DNA of 64,000 nt from Paraburkholderia sp. BCC1885 (GTDB lineage Bacteria; Pseudomonadota; Gammaproteobacteria; Burkholderiales; Burkholderiaceae). The notes below the pieces were generated by a model that saw nothing but the letters and a program-made list of their open reading frames with translations, was not told the origin of the DNA and searched no databases. The translations under genes and the position numbers were made by a program. The DNA lies in NCBI RefSeq assembly GCF_900996235.1, contig NZ_CAAJGM010000122.1, positions 62,001 through 126,000 of the forward strand, in the 5' to 3' direction. Below, piece after piece: positions 14,210 to 22,963 of the stretch (position 1 is its first letter; the number at the start of each line of letters is the position of its first letter).

Positions 14210-15520
14210 ATGCATCGTATAACCATCACCGGCCGGGTCAACCTGGGGCATCTGTTCTGGCTGCGCTGTCTTGCCATCATCGGCCAGCTCGTGACCATCG
14301 CGGTCGTGCAGATTTTTGTCGGCGTGCACTTGCCGCTGCCGGCCATGTTGCTCGTCATCGGACTCGAAACGGCCTTCAATGCGCTGACGTGGCTGCGTGT
14401 TTCCCAGCAGCGGCCTGAGTCGAATCTTGAACTGTTCGGCCAGCTATGGGTAGATCTCGGCACGCTCTCGGCGCTATTGTTTCTTTCCGGCGGCACCACC
14501 AATCCATTTGTTTCGCTTTATCTGCCGTCGCTGGCGATTGCGGCGGCCGTGCTGCCGTGGCATCTGATGCTCTGGCTCGCCGCCTTTGCCGTGGCCTGCT
14601 ATGCCGTGCTCGGTTTCGATTCCGTGCCGCTGAATCTCGACAATCCCGCCAACCTGTTCGACTACTACCGCGCCGGCATGTGGGTGAACTTCACGGTGAG
14701 CGTCGGGCTGATTGCGTGGTTCGTCGCGCGCATGTCGCGCGCCCTGCGTCAACGTGACACGGCGCTCGGCGAAGCCCAGCAGCGCTTGCTGCGCGACGAA
14801 CGCGCGGTGGCGCTCGGGGTGCAGGCGGCGACGGTCGCGCATGAAATCGGCACGCCGCTCTCGACCATTGCTATGCTGTCCGAAGAGTTGCGCGACGCCG
14901 CGCGTACCGACCGGGGCCTCGCGCCCTACAGTGCCGATCTCGAATTGCTCGAACAGCAGATGTCGCTGTGCACGTCCGCTCTCGCGCGTCTGCGTTCGCG
15001 CGCCTCGACGGGCGGCAGCCGGCAGCCGGTCGGCGAATGGCTGGAGTCGTTCGCGCAACAATGGCGCCTGCGCCATCCGCATGTGAAATTCGAGCGGCTC
15101 GGCACGCCGCCGGACGGCGTCGATCTTGACGATACGGTCGCGGTCAGCCAGATTCTCACGATCCTGCTCGACAATGCCGCACGCGCGAGCCGCGACCACG
15201 TCACGCTCGCGGCCACGCTGTCGCCGCACGGCGAGCAGATCGAATTTGAAATTTGCGACGCCGGATCGGGTATTCCGCCGTCGTTGCGCGGCTCGCTCGG
15301 CGCGATGCCGGTGGACAGCACCCAGGGTGGTCATGGCGTCGGGTTGTATCTGGCGTTTTCGGCGGCGGCGCGGCTTGGCGGATCGATCGAGCTCGCCGAC
15401 GTCAAGGAGACCATGCCGCGCGGCACGCGCGCCGTGCTGCGGCTGCCTCTCGCGGATCAACAATCATCCGGCGCGCGCCACACAGGCGCCGCGCCATCCA
15501 ATATGGAGAAACAGGCATGA
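14210..15520 (+). CDS. regB: Redox sensor histidine kinase RegB/PrrB/RoxS
   Basis: Membrane kinase of the global redox RegBA system. Six hydrophobic segments fill residues 13-173, with the quinone-site heptad GGTTNPF at 94-100. The H-box ATVAHEIGTPLSTI places the phosphorylated His at 211, and Cys254 lies where the redox-active Cys of RegB is expected. A HATPase domain follows (DNAARAS, GSGIPPS, GGHGVGLYLAFSAA). 436 residues is normal. The stop overlaps the regA start (ATGA). It diverges from the TPR gene with a 99-bp gap that must hold its promoter. Confidence 0.93.
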   Translation: MHRITITGRVNLGHLFWLRCLAIIGQLVTIAVVQIFVGVHLPLPAMLLVIGLETAFNALTWLRVSQQRPESNLELFGQLWVDLGTLSALLFLSGGTTNPFVSLYLPSLAIAAAVLPWHLMLWLAAFAVACYAVLGFDSVPLNLDNPANLFDYYRAGMWVNFTVSVGLIAWFVARMSRALRQRDTALGEAQQRLLRDERAVALGVQAATVAHEIGTPLSTIAMLSEELRDAARTDRGLAPYSADLELLEQQMSLCTSALARLRSRASTGGSRQPVGEWLESFAQQWRLRHPHVKFERLGTPPDGVDLDDTVAVSQILTILLDNAARASRDHVTLAATLSPHGEQIEFEICDAGSGIPPSLRGSLGAMPVDSTQGGHGVGLYLAFSAAARLGGSIELADVKETMPRGTRAVLRLPLADQQSSGARHTGAAPSNMEKQA

Positions 15521-16059
15521 ACGACATGAATTTTCTGGTGATCGACGACGACGAGGTGTTCTCCGGCATCCTCGCACGCGGTCTGACGCGACGCGGCTAT
15601 ACGGTGGCTGAAGCACACAACGCCGACGAAGCGATAAAGCTCGCAAATCAGCAGAAGTTCGGCCAGATCACGGTGGACCTGCACCTCGGCAACGATTCCG
15701 GGCTTACGCTGGTGGCGCCGCTGCGCGAGCTGCAACCCGACGCGCGGATGCTGGTGCTGACCGGTTACGCGAGTATCGCGACCGCCGTTCAGGCGGTGAA
15801 GGACGGCGCGGATAACTATCTGGCCAAGCCGGCAAATGTCGAAACGATTTTGTCGGCACTGCAAAGCGAAGCGAGCGCGTTGCAGGCGGAAGAGGCACTC
15901 GAGCATCCCACGCCGCTTTCGGTGGCACGGCTTGAATGGGAGCATATCCAGCGAGTGCTGGCCGAGCATGGCGGTAACATTTCCGCCACGGCGCGCGCGC
16001 TGAACATGCATCGCCGCACGTTGCAGCGCAAGCTGGCGAAGCGACCGGTGAAGCAGTAA
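15517..16059 (+). CDS. regA: Response regulator RegA/PrrA/RoxR
   Basis: DNA-binding partner of RegB. The 180-residue protein has a receiver domain with acidic pocket IDDDE and phosphoacceptor Asp54 (TVDLHLGND), the switch Thr (VLTGYAS) and Lys (YLAKP), then a short linker and a Fis-type helix-turn-helix (ISATARALNMHRRTLQRKL) typical of RegA. The ATG at 15517 overlaps the regB stop; MNFLVID at 15526 is an alternative. A strong terminator follows at 16112. Confidence 0.93.
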   Translation: MNDMNFLVIDDDEVFSGILARGLTRRGYTVAEAHNADEAIKLANQQKFGQITVDLHLGNDSGLTLVAPLRELQPDARMLVLTGYASIATAVQAVKDGADNYLAKPANVETILSALQSEASALQAEEALEHPTPLSVARLEWEHIQRVLAEHGGNISATARALNMHRRTLQRKLAKRPVKQ

Positions 16060-16111
16060 GCACTACGGCACGGCAGCGAGGCACGGCGTCGCGCTTCAAA
16101 GCCTTCAATTG

Positions 16112-16148
16112 AAAACGGGCGGTCTCGCGAGGGGCCGCCCGTTTTTCT
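16112..16148. terminator. Bidirectional terminator between regA and hslU
   Basis: AAAACGGGCGG (16112-16122) pairs with CCGCCCGTTTT (16135-16145), with T-tracts on both strands, so it can end regA (+) and hslU (-). The hslU stop codon begins at its right edge. Confidence 0.85.
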
Positions 16149-17482
16149 TACAGCACGTAGCGAGACAGATCCTCGTCATCCGCTACTTCGTTCAGCGCGC
16201 GGTCGACGTAAGCCGCGTCGATCCTGACGTTGGTGCCCGCATGATTGCCGGCCGCGAACGACACCTCTTCGAGCAGCTTTTCGATCACCGTGTACAAGCG
16301 GCGTGCGCCGATGTTTTCGGTCTTTTCGTTCACCGAAAAAGCGATTTCGGCGAGACGGCGAATCCCGTCGTCGGCGAAGTCGAGCTGCACGTCTTCCGTC
16401 GCGAGCAAGGCCTGATACTGCTTGACGAGGCTCGCGTCGGTGGAGACCAGAATGGATTCGAAGTCGTTCACCGACAACGAATCCAGTTCGACGCGAATCG
16501 GAAAGCGGCCCTGCAACTCGGGGATCAGGTCGCTCGGCTTGGCAAGGTGAAACGCCCCGCTGGCGATGAACAGGATGTGATCGGTCTTCACCATGCCGTA
16601 CTTGGTGTTGATCGTCGTGCCTTCGACGAGCGGCAGCAAATCGCGCTGCACGCCCTGGCGCGACACCTCGCCGCCGCCGGCTTCGCTGCGCGAGGCGATC
16701 TTGTCGATTTCATCAAGGAACACGATGCCGTTCTGCTCGACGTTCTGCACTGCCTTGGTCTTCACTTCCTCGTCGTTGAGCATCTTCGACGCTTCTTCGT
16801 CCGTCAGCAGCTTTAGCGCTTCCTTCACCTTCAGCTTGCGGCGCGTTTTCTTGCCGCCGCCCAGATTGGCGAACATCGAACGAATCTGCTCGGTCATGTC
16901 TTCCATGCCCGGCGGCCCCATGATGTCCATGCCCGCTTGCGGCAGCTCAACGTCGAGTTCAATTTCCTTGTCGTCGAGCAGGCCTTCGCGCAGACGCTTG
17001 CGGAACGTTTGACGCGTCGTGCTGCCTTCGTCAGGCGTGTCGGCGGCGCCGAATCCAACCGGGCGCGCGCTCGGCAGCAGAATGTCGAGAATCCGGTCTT
17101 CGGCCTGATCTTCAGCCTTGGTGCGCACCTTGCGCATTTCCGTTTCGCGGGTCTGCTTGACCGAGATTTCGATCAGATCGCGCACGATGCTGTCCACATC
17201 GCGGCCCACGTAACCCACTTCGGTGAACTTGGTGGCTTCGATCTTGATAAACGGCGCGTCGGCCAGCTTGGCCAGACGGCGGGCGATTTCCGTCTTGCCG
17301 ACGCCGGTCGGTCCGATCATCAGAATGTTCTTCGGCGTGATTTCCTGGCGCAGCGGCTCGCCTACCTGCTGGCGGCGCCAGCGGTTGCGCAGCGCCACCG
17401 CCACCGCTTTCTTGGCGCGGCCTTGGCCGATGATGTGCTTGTCGAGTTCCGAGACGATCTCGGCAGGGGTCATGGTGCTCAT
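16148..17482 (-). CDS. hslU: ATP-dependent protease ATPase subunit HslU
   Basis: AAA+ unfoldase of the HslVU (ClpYQ) protease. The 444-residue protein has Walker A GPTGVGKT (about 57-64), the pore motif GYVGRDV, the intermediate domain (residues about 110-240), Walker [12 protein letters not shown], sensor [12 protein letters not shown], and the C-terminal DLSRYVL tail that inserts into HslV. It lies 9 bp after hslV and is clearly co-transcribed. It ends at the terminator shared with regA. Confidence 0.98.
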   Translation of the reverse strand: MSTMTPAEIVSELDKHIIGQGRAKKAVAVALRNRWRRQQVGEPLRQEITPKNILMIGPTGVGKTEIARRLAKLADAPFIKIEATKFTEVGYVGRDVDSIVRDLIEISVKQTRETEMRKVRTKAEDQAEDRILDILLPSARPVGFGAADTPDEGSTTRQTFRKRLREGLLDDKEIELDVELPQAGMDIMGPPGMEDMTEQIRSMFANLGGGKKTRRKLKVKEALKLLTDEEASKMLNDEEVKTKAVQNVEQNGIVFLDEIDKIASRSEAGGGEVSRQGVQRDLLPLVEGTTINTKYGMVKTDHILFIASGAFHLAKPSDLIPELQGRFPIRVELDSLSVNDFESILVSTDASLVKQYQALLATEDVQLDFADDGIRRLAEIAFSVNEKTENIGARRLYTVIEKLLEEVSFAAGNHAGTNVRIDAAYVDRALNEVADDEDLSRYVL

Positions 17483-17491
17483 CGTGTGTCC

Positions 17492-18028
17492 TTACTCGAT
17501 CGTCTCGATAACGCGGTTGTGATTCGTGTAGATGCACATGTCGCCGGCAATCTGCAGAGACTTTTCGACGATCTCACGCGGCGACAGATCCGTGTTATTC
17601 GCGAGGGCCGTGGCCGCCGCCTGGGCGTAAGAGCCGCCCGAACCGATCGCGCAGATGCCGCCTTCCGGGTCCAGCACGTCGCCGTTGCCGGTGATGACGA
17701 GGGTGGTGTGCGCGTCAGCCGCGATCAGCATGGCTTCGAGCCGGCGCAGCATGCGGTCGGTGCGCCAGTCTTTGGCAAGCTCGACCGCCGAGCGGGTCAG
17801 ATTGCCCTGATGTTTTTCGAGTTTGGCTTCGAAGCGGTCGAGCAGCGAAAAGGCGTCGGCCGTGCCGCCGGCGAAACCGACCAGCACCTGGCCGTTATAG
17901 ATGCGCCGGACCTTTTTGGCGCCGCCCTTCATGACGATATTGCCGAGTGTGACCTGGCCGTCGCCGCCGAGCGCGACCTTGTCGCCGCGGCGCACGGAGA
18001 CGATCGTCGTGCCGTGAAATTGCTCCAT
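17492..18028 (-). CDS. hslV: ATP-dependent protease peptidase subunit HslV
   Basis: Threonine peptidase that forms the proteolytic core with HslU. The ATG at 18028 gives [15 protein letters not shown]; the six-residue propeptide MEQFHG is removed to expose the catalytic Thr of TTIVSVRR, as in related betaproteobacterial proteins. [10 protein letters not shown] and the Lys of KVRRIYNG (active-site region) are present. 178 residues. An in-frame ATG two codons earlier is possible. It is the first gene of hslVU, preceded by a heat-shock-like promoter at 18138-18164. Confidence 0.97.
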   Translation of the reverse strand: MEQFHGTTIVSVRRGDKVALGGDGQVTLGNIVMKGGAKKVRRIYNGQVLVGFAGGTADAFSLLDRFEAKLEKHQGNLTRSAVELAKDWRTDRMLRRLEAMLIAADAHTTLVITGNGDVLDPEGGICAIGSGGSYAQAAATALANNTDLSPREIVEKSLQIAGDMCIYTNHNRVIETIE

Positions 18029-18137
18029 ATGCATTCCTTTTGCAAAACGGTAGGACGCGGCAGCGCTAACGCGCCATCGCGCCGATGCGTCGAGCGGCGA
18101 GCGGCGAGCCGCGCTCGTGCGACGCATGTCCGATTTA

Positions 18138-18164
18138 TTTTAGGGCGTGCGCGGTCATATCAAG
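18138..18164 (-). promoter_or_regulatory. Candidate sigma32 promoter of hslVU
   Basis: On the minus strand, CTTGAT (18164-18159) is followed after 13 bp by CCCTAAAA (18145-18138), close to the heat-shock consensus CTTGAA-N13-15-CCCCATNT. It lies 110 bp before hslV, an operon known to be heat-induced in other proteobacteria. Confidence 0.45.
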
Positions 18165-18345
18165 AGCTGGCCGGATGGCATAGGGCGGAAAAACGCCGGA
18201 AAAAAGCGGCAGACGCGGGATCAGACGGCAGGGGATGAGAGGCCAGGCAAACAAATGACCTGCTGCCCAGCGCAGATGCTGCGCGAAGCGGTAAAAGATG
18301 CTACGGGCGTGTAGGGACGGCGACAGCATTCTGACAGCCCGCGCA

Positions 18346-18376
18346 AAGAAAAAGGCGCACAGTTCACCGTGCGCCT
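18346..18376 (-). terminator. Rho-independent terminator of dksA
   Basis: Arms AGGCGCAC (18353-18360) and GTGCGCCT (18369-18376) are followed on the minus strand by TTTTTCTTT. It lies 50 bp after the dksA stop. Confidence 0.8.
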
Positions 18377-18426
18377 CTCAACGAAGCCGCGTAGGGGTGG
18401 CGGGCCAAAGGCCGCGCCGCAGCCAA

Positions 18427-18846
18427 TCAGTCGCCGAACAGCTTCTGGCGCAGTTCGCGGCGTTCCTGTGCTTCGAGCGACAGGGTGGCCGTGGGCCGGG
18501 CCAGCATGCGCGGAATGCCGATCGGTTCGCCGGTTTCTTCGCACCAGCCGTATTCACCCGATTCGATGCGCGCGATCGATTGCTGCACTTTCTTCAGCAG
18601 CTTGCGTTCGCGGTCGCGCGTGCGCAGTTCCAGCGCATGCTCTTCCTCGATCGTCGCGCGATCGGCCGGGTCCGGCACGATCACGGTTTCGCGCAGGTTT
18701 TCGGTCGTCTGGCCGGCATTGCGGAGAATGTCCGCCTGCAGCTGTTCAAGCTTGTTCTTGAAGAAAGCGAGCTGATCCTCATTCATGTAATCCTTGTCGC
18801 TCATCTTCAGGATTTCGGCTTCGGTCAAGAGTCGTTTCGTCGTCAT
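18427..18846 (-). CDS. dksA: RNA polymerase-binding transcription factor DksA, single-cysteine variant
   Basis: DksA binds the RNA polymerase secondary channel and works with ppGpp in the stringent response. The 139-residue protein keeps the coiled-coil and the tip residues Asp59, Asp62 and Ala64 (VPDPADRATIEEE). The globular domain has only Cys102 (YGWCEETGEPIG); the other three zinc ligands of the usual finger are replaced (EET, and TLSLEAQ in place of the second pair). The ARPTA segment and following helix are kept. The ATG at 18846 (MTTKRLLTEAEILKM) gives the expected N-terminus. Confidence 0.93.
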   Translation of the reverse strand: MTTKRLLTEAEILKMSDKDYMNEDQLAFFKNKLEQLQADILRNAGQTTENLRETVIVPDPADRATIEEEHALELRTRDRERKLLKKVQQSIARIESGEYGWCEETGEPIGIPRMLARPTATLSLEAQERRELRQKLFGD

Positions 18847-19456
18847 CTGGCTTGCTTCTTCAATGTGAGGCAAAACTCGTACATGTTGCCCGCACTTTCG
18901 TGTTGCCCGCAAAGGCGTGTCAAACGCTCAATGAGTGCCGGCGAACACGGACGGTGGGCTGTCGTGACGCCGGAGCGCCGGATGCCTAAGCGCCGGGCGC
19001 CCAAGCATCGATGCGGGGCCGAACTCCTCTGGAAACGATCTTCAAATGCTCCTGAGGCATTGCTTGCCGGCGGCGCGCCTTTCGAGGCGGTGGACCAGCC
19101 GGCTTGTCGGCGTGCTGCTTTCCGGACAAGATTTTCCGGCGCCGTGTCAGGCCCGGCGCGGGTTACGCGCTGATCGGGCGATCGTTCTCATTCTCCAGTG
19201 GGCTCGTATTGTAACTGAATCACAATACGCCACCGCAACCGGGATTGTTCCGGGTCGCGGCACGCCAATATCCCGAAAATATAACGCGCGAACGGCTAAA
19301 AAGCGATGCCCGTGCACGATTCCTGCAACAGGGGTTTTCACGCGTTTTTCACACGTTGCATGCCGCCCGGCGGCTTTTCGGCGAAGCCGGGGCCTTTGGA
19401 AAGCCCCAGCATTCTTCGTTCCTGGCCTGCGCGCCCAGGCGCTGCAAGGTTTTTCG
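18847..19456. other. dksA upstream region with palindrome
   Basis: 610 bp with no convincing gene. It holds the palindrome at 19205-19229, and a GC hairpin without T-tract just after the COG0523 gene (about 19385-19405, GGGGC/GCCCC arms). The dksA promoter must be here or further upstream. Confidence 0.5.
19205..19229. promoter_or_regulatory. Palindromic site CGTATTGT-N9-ACAATACG
   Basis: Perfect 8-bp inverted arms (19205-19212 and 19222-19229) around a 9-bp AT-rich centre. The site stands out in GC-rich surroundings about 360 bp before dksA and 230 bp after the COG0523 GTPase gene. It has the shape of a dimeric regulator's operator; the regulator is unknown. Confidence 0.5.
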
Positions 19457-20551
19457 TCAGACGAGACAGGCGCTCAGGCCATCCGTAATCAGGTCTTGCG
19501 GCAGCTCGATGCCGATGAACACCATCTTGCTGTTCTTCTTCTCGACGGGTTGCCATTTGGCGGCCAGATCGCTGCCCATCATCTGATGGACGCCCTGAAA
19601 CACCACCTTGCGGTCGACGCCCTTCATATACAGCACGCCCTTGTAGCGCAGCAGCCGCTCGCCGTAGATCTGCAGGATGCCGCCGAGGAAATCTTCGAGC
19701 TTGTTCGGATCGAACGGGCGGTCGCTGCGGAACACGAACGATTTGATCTTGTCGTCGTGATGCGCGTGGTGGTGATGGCCGTGGTCGTGGCCTTCGTGGT
19801 CACAGTGGCCATGATCGTGGTCGCAGTTCGCGTGATCGTGGTCGTCGTGGGTATGGCCATGGTCGTCGTGCGCGTGGGCGTGGCCGTGCGCATGCTCGTC
19901 TTCGACGAGGAAGTCCGGGTCGATTTCGAGCTTGGCGTTCAGGTTGAAGCCGCGCAGATCGAAGATTTCCTTGATGTCCGCTTCGCCGAAATTCACCACC
20001 CGGATCGCCGCACGCGGGTTCATGTGCAGCAGACGGTGGCGCAGCGCCTCGATGGCCGCTTCGTCGACCAGATCGGCCTTGGTGATGAACAGCCGGTCGG
20101 CGAAACCGACCTGGCGCTGCACCACTTCGTGCTCGTCGAGCTGATGGTTGGCGTGCTTCGCGTCGACCAGCGTGATGATGGCGTCGAGCAGGAATTCGTC
20201 AGCGATCTCGTTATCCATGAAGAACGTCTGCGCCACCGGCCCCGGATTGGCGAGACCGGTGGTTTCGATCACCACACGGTCGAAATCCAGTTCGCCGGCC
20301 TGCTTTTTCGCCGCCAGATCGCCCAGCACGCGCGCCAGGTCGCCGCGAATCGTGCAGCAGATGCAGCCGTTGCTCATCTGGATGATCTGCTCGTTCGCGT
20401 CCTGCACGAGGATCTCGTTGTCGATGTTCTCTTCGCCGAATTCGTTTTCGATCACGGCGATCTTCATGCCGTGCTTTTCGTTCAGGATGCGCTTGAGCAG
20501 GGTGGTTTTGCCGCTGCCGAGAAAGCCGGTCAGGATAGTGACGGGAATCAT
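19457..20551 (-). CDS. COG0523 (CobW/P47K) metal-chaperone GTPase with His-rich loop
   Basis: A G3E-family GTPase thought to insert or traffic metal ions. The 364-residue protein has the P-loop GFLGSGKTT (9-17), the metal-binding GCICC (62-66), Walker B region VVIETTGLANP and base motif ITKADL, then a CobW C-domain. Between them residues 220-265 hold 22 histidines plus Asp and two Cys, a strong Zn/Ni/Co-binding loop. Such proteins are often zinc-responsive, but no recognised Zur box was identified. It is in the same direction as rlmI, 178 bp upstream, and dksA, 610 bp downstream. Confidence 0.9.
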   Translation of the reverse strand: MIPVTILTGFLGSGKTTLLKRILNEKHGMKIAVIENEFGEENIDNEILVQDANEQIIQMSNGCICCTIRGDLARVLGDLAAKKQAGELDFDRVVIETTGLANPGPVAQTFFMDNEIADEFLLDAIITLVDAKHANHQLDEHEVVQRQVGFADRLFITKADLVDEAAIEALRHRLLHMNPRAAIRVVNFGEADIKEIFDLRGFNLNAKLEIDPDFLVEDEHAHGHAHAHDDHGHTHDDHDHANCDHDHGHCDHEGHDHGHHHHAHHDDKIKSFVFRSDRPFDPNKLEDFLGGILQIYGERLLRYKGVLYMKGVDRKVVFQGVHQMMGSDLAAKWQPVEKKNSKMVFIGIELPQDLITDGLSACLV

Positions 20552-20729
20552 GGTGGTCGCCTGTTTGTGCGTGAATCTTTACGTGAATCGGAGTGCCTGG
20601 ATCGAAGGCGGCGGACCTGGACCGCGCCATTCGAGCGGGTCGGTTATTGAAACATATCTGCCCGGCCCCTGCAGCCGGCGGGCCGCGAGGCCGCGCGCCG
20701 CGCCGCAAATATCCTCAAACTATGGGCGA

Positions 20730-21932
20730 TCAGGCGATTTGCAACAATAGGCCTTTCAGATACTCGCCTTCCGGGAAGGCGGTGAGTAGCGGATGATCGA
20801 CGCCGGCGCCGAGGCGCTTGAGGATGCGGGCATCGACGCGCGCATCGGCGGCCGCGCCGGCGACGATTTTCTGGAACAGCTCGGCGTCGATCGCGCCCGA
20901 GCACGAATAGGTGAACAGCAGGCCGCCCGGTCGCAGCAGCTTGAGGCCGGTCAGGTTGATGTCCTTATAGGCCCGTGCGGCGCGCTCGACGTGTTCGCGC
21001 GAGGGCGCGAATTTGGGCGGATCGAGCACGACCAGGTCAAAGCGCTCGCCTTCCTCGTGGAGCCGGCGCAACGTCTTGAAGGCGTCGGCGTCGAGCCAGG
21101 TGGCGCGCTCGGCGTCGAAGCCGTTGGCGGTGACGTTCTGCTGCGCGAGCGCCAGCGCCTCGCCGGACGAATCGATCGAGACCACCCGTTTTGCCCCGCC
21201 CTTGAGCGCCGCCAGCGAGAAGCCGCCGGTGTAGCAGAAGCAGTTCAGCACCTCGCGGTCCTGCGCGAGCTGCTGCACAAGCGCGCGGTTGTCGCGCTGA
21301 TCGACGTAAAAGCCGGTCTTGTGGCCGTTGCGCACGTCCACGTGATACCGCACGCCGTTTTCGCTGGCGATCAGCGGATCGGACGGCGGCTCGCCCGCCA
21401 GCACGCCGGTGATCTGTTCCAGACCTTCCTTCTCGCGGATCGACACATCCGAGCGCTCGTAGACGTTCGGGCAGCCGGTGGCGGCGGTCAATGCCGCGAC
21501 GATCGCCTCTTTCCACGCCTCGACGCCGGCAGCCATGAACTGGCAGACGAGCTGGCTGCGCTGGCCGGCTGCGTCGGCGGTGTAGTGATCGACGATCAGA
21601 CCCGGCAGGCCATCCGCCTCGCCGAAGATCAGCCGCACGGCGCCGGTGTCATGCACCATCGCCCGTCGATGTTCGATGGCGCGCTGCACGCGGCGCTTGA
21701 AGAAGGCGTGGTCGATCGGCTCGGCTTCGTCGAAACTCCACACCCGCGCGCGGATCTGCGAATGCGGACTATAGGCGGCGCGCGCCAGAAAACGGCCGTC
21801 GTGCGCGCGCACCAGCACGGTCGCCCCGGCGGCCGGCTTACCGTCCACGCGGTCGATGGCGGTCGCGTAGACCCACGGATGGCGGCGCAGCAGCGACTTT
21901 TCTTTCGACGGTTTGAGCGTAACGGTATTCAT
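20730..21932 (-). CDS. rlmI: 23S rRNA m5C1962 methyltransferase RlmI
   Basis: A PUA-EEHEE-SAM methyltransferase that modifies 23S rRNA. The 400-residue protein has an N-terminal PUA domain (LLRRHPWVYATAIDRVDG), the central linker (IEHRRAMVHDTGAVRLIFGE, ADGLPGLIVDHY) and a Rossmann domain with FCYTGGFSLAALKGGA, LDPPKFAPS and the Cys of TYSCSGAI as the probable catalytic site. The ATG at 21932 (MNTVTLKPSKEKSLL) is chosen; the frame open before it overlaps xerC. It follows xerC by 91 bp. Confidence 0.92.
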   Translation of the reverse strand: MNTVTLKPSKEKSLLRRHPWVYATAIDRVDGKPAAGATVLVRAHDGRFLARAAYSPHSQIRARVWSFDEAEPIDHAFFKRRVQRAIEHRRAMVHDTGAVRLIFGEADGLPGLIVDHYTADAAGQRSQLVCQFMAAGVEAWKEAIVAALTAATGCPNVYERSDVSIREKEGLEQITGVLAGEPPSDPLIASENGVRYHVDVRNGHKTGFYVDQRDNRALVQQLAQDREVLNCFCYTGGFSLAALKGGAKRVVSIDSSGEALALAQQNVTANGFDAERATWLDADAFKTLRRLHEEGERFDLVVLDPPKFAPSREHVERAARAYKDINLTGLKLLRPGGLLFTYSCSGAIDAELFQKIVAGAAADARVDARILKRLGAGVDHPLLTAFPEGEYLKGLLLQIA

Positions 21933-22023
21933 GACTTCGTGAGGTATCAGCGGAACGGGGAGCCGCGCAAGGCGGCGAAACAGGGCGAGGGCGGGCGGCG
22001 GGCGCCCGCAAAAAGCGCTCGCC

Positions 22024-22947
22024 TCAGTCGCGTTTTTTGGCGCGCGGATGCGCCTTATCGTAGACGTGCGCGAGATGCTGGAAATCGAGCGCGGTATAGA
22101 CCTGGGTCGCGGTGATGCTGGCGTGCCCGAGCAATTCCTGCACCGCGCGCAGGTCGCCGCTCGATTGCAGCACGTGGGTGGCGAACGAATGGCGCAGCAC
22201 GTGCGGATGGACGTTGGCCGGAATGCCGGCGGCCAGCGCCATGCGTTTGACACGCTCGCGCACCACGTTCGGCGACATCCGGTTGCCACGCGCCGACAGA
22301 AACAGCGGATGCGGGTCGTGCCTGACGAACTCGCCGCGCACCGCGAGCCAGGCGTTAAGCGCGGCGAGCGCCTTGCTGCCGACCGGCACGATGCGGCGCC
22401 GGTTGCCCTTGCCGAGGACTTCGACTTCGGTCGAATCGAGCTTGAGCCAGCCGGCGGAGCGGTAGCCGTCGACGTCGGCATAGCGCGCGTCGAGCCCGAC
22501 CAGTTCGGCCAGTCGCAAGCCGGACGAGTAGAACAGTTCGAGGATCGCGTGATCGCGCAGCCCTTCGGCCGTGGCGGCGGCGGGCGCTTCCATGAGGCGG
22601 TTGGCGTCGTCCACGGAAAGCGCCTTGGGCAGCGTTTTCGCCTGCCTGGGCGCGCGCACGGTGGCGACTGGGTTGGCCGGCAAGTCGACGCGGCCGGCCA
22701 GCCAGCGGTAAAACGCCCGCCATGCCGATAGCCGATGGCTGATCGAGCGCGCGCTCAGGCCGCCCGCGTGGGCTCGCGAAACCGCGCCGCGGATGTCGAT
22801 GGCGGTCAGGCTTTCGAGCGGCCGCCCTTTGGCCAGCAGCCTGAGTTCGTCCAGTTCGTGCGTGTAACCGCGCAGCGTGTGCGCCGAGAGCCGCCGCTCG
22901 TGTTCGAGGTTCGACAGATAGTCGGCGATCGGATCGGCGCTGGTCAC
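22024..22947 (-). CDS. xerC: Tyrosine recombinase XerC
   Basis: Resolves chromosome dimers at dif together with XerD. The 307-residue protein has an N-terminal SAM-like DNA-binding domain and a C-terminal catalytic domain with Arg in GLRLAELVG, Lys in LGKGNRRR, HVLRHSFATH, LLGHASITATQ and the nucleophile Tyr284 (QVYTALD). The start is a GTG at 22947, 16 bp after the DUF484 stop. The DUF484-xerC pair is conserved in proteobacteria. Confidence 0.95.
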   Translation of the reverse strand: MTSADPIADYLSNLEHERRLSAHTLRGYTHELDELRLLAKGRPLESLTAIDIRGAVSRAHAGGLSARSISHRLSAWRAFYRWLAGRVDLPANPVATVRAPRQAKTLPKALSVDDANRLMEAPAAATAEGLRDHAILELFYSSGLRLAELVGLDARYADVDGYRSAGWLKLDSTEVEVLGKGNRRRIVPVGSKALAALNAWLAVRGEFVRHDPHPLFLSARGNRMSPNVVRERVKRMALAAGIPANVHPHVLRHSFATHVLQSSGDLRAVQELLGHASITATQVYTALDFQHLAHVYDKAHPRAKKRD

Positions 22948-22963
22948 GATGGCGCTCGGCGGC

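Larger units (their letters stand above)
18029..18426. other. hslV upstream / dksA downstream region
   Basis: 398 bp without a supported gene. It contains the hslVU heat-shock-like promoter and the dksA terminator. Open frames here run antisense to each other and lack ribosome sites. Confidence 0.5.
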
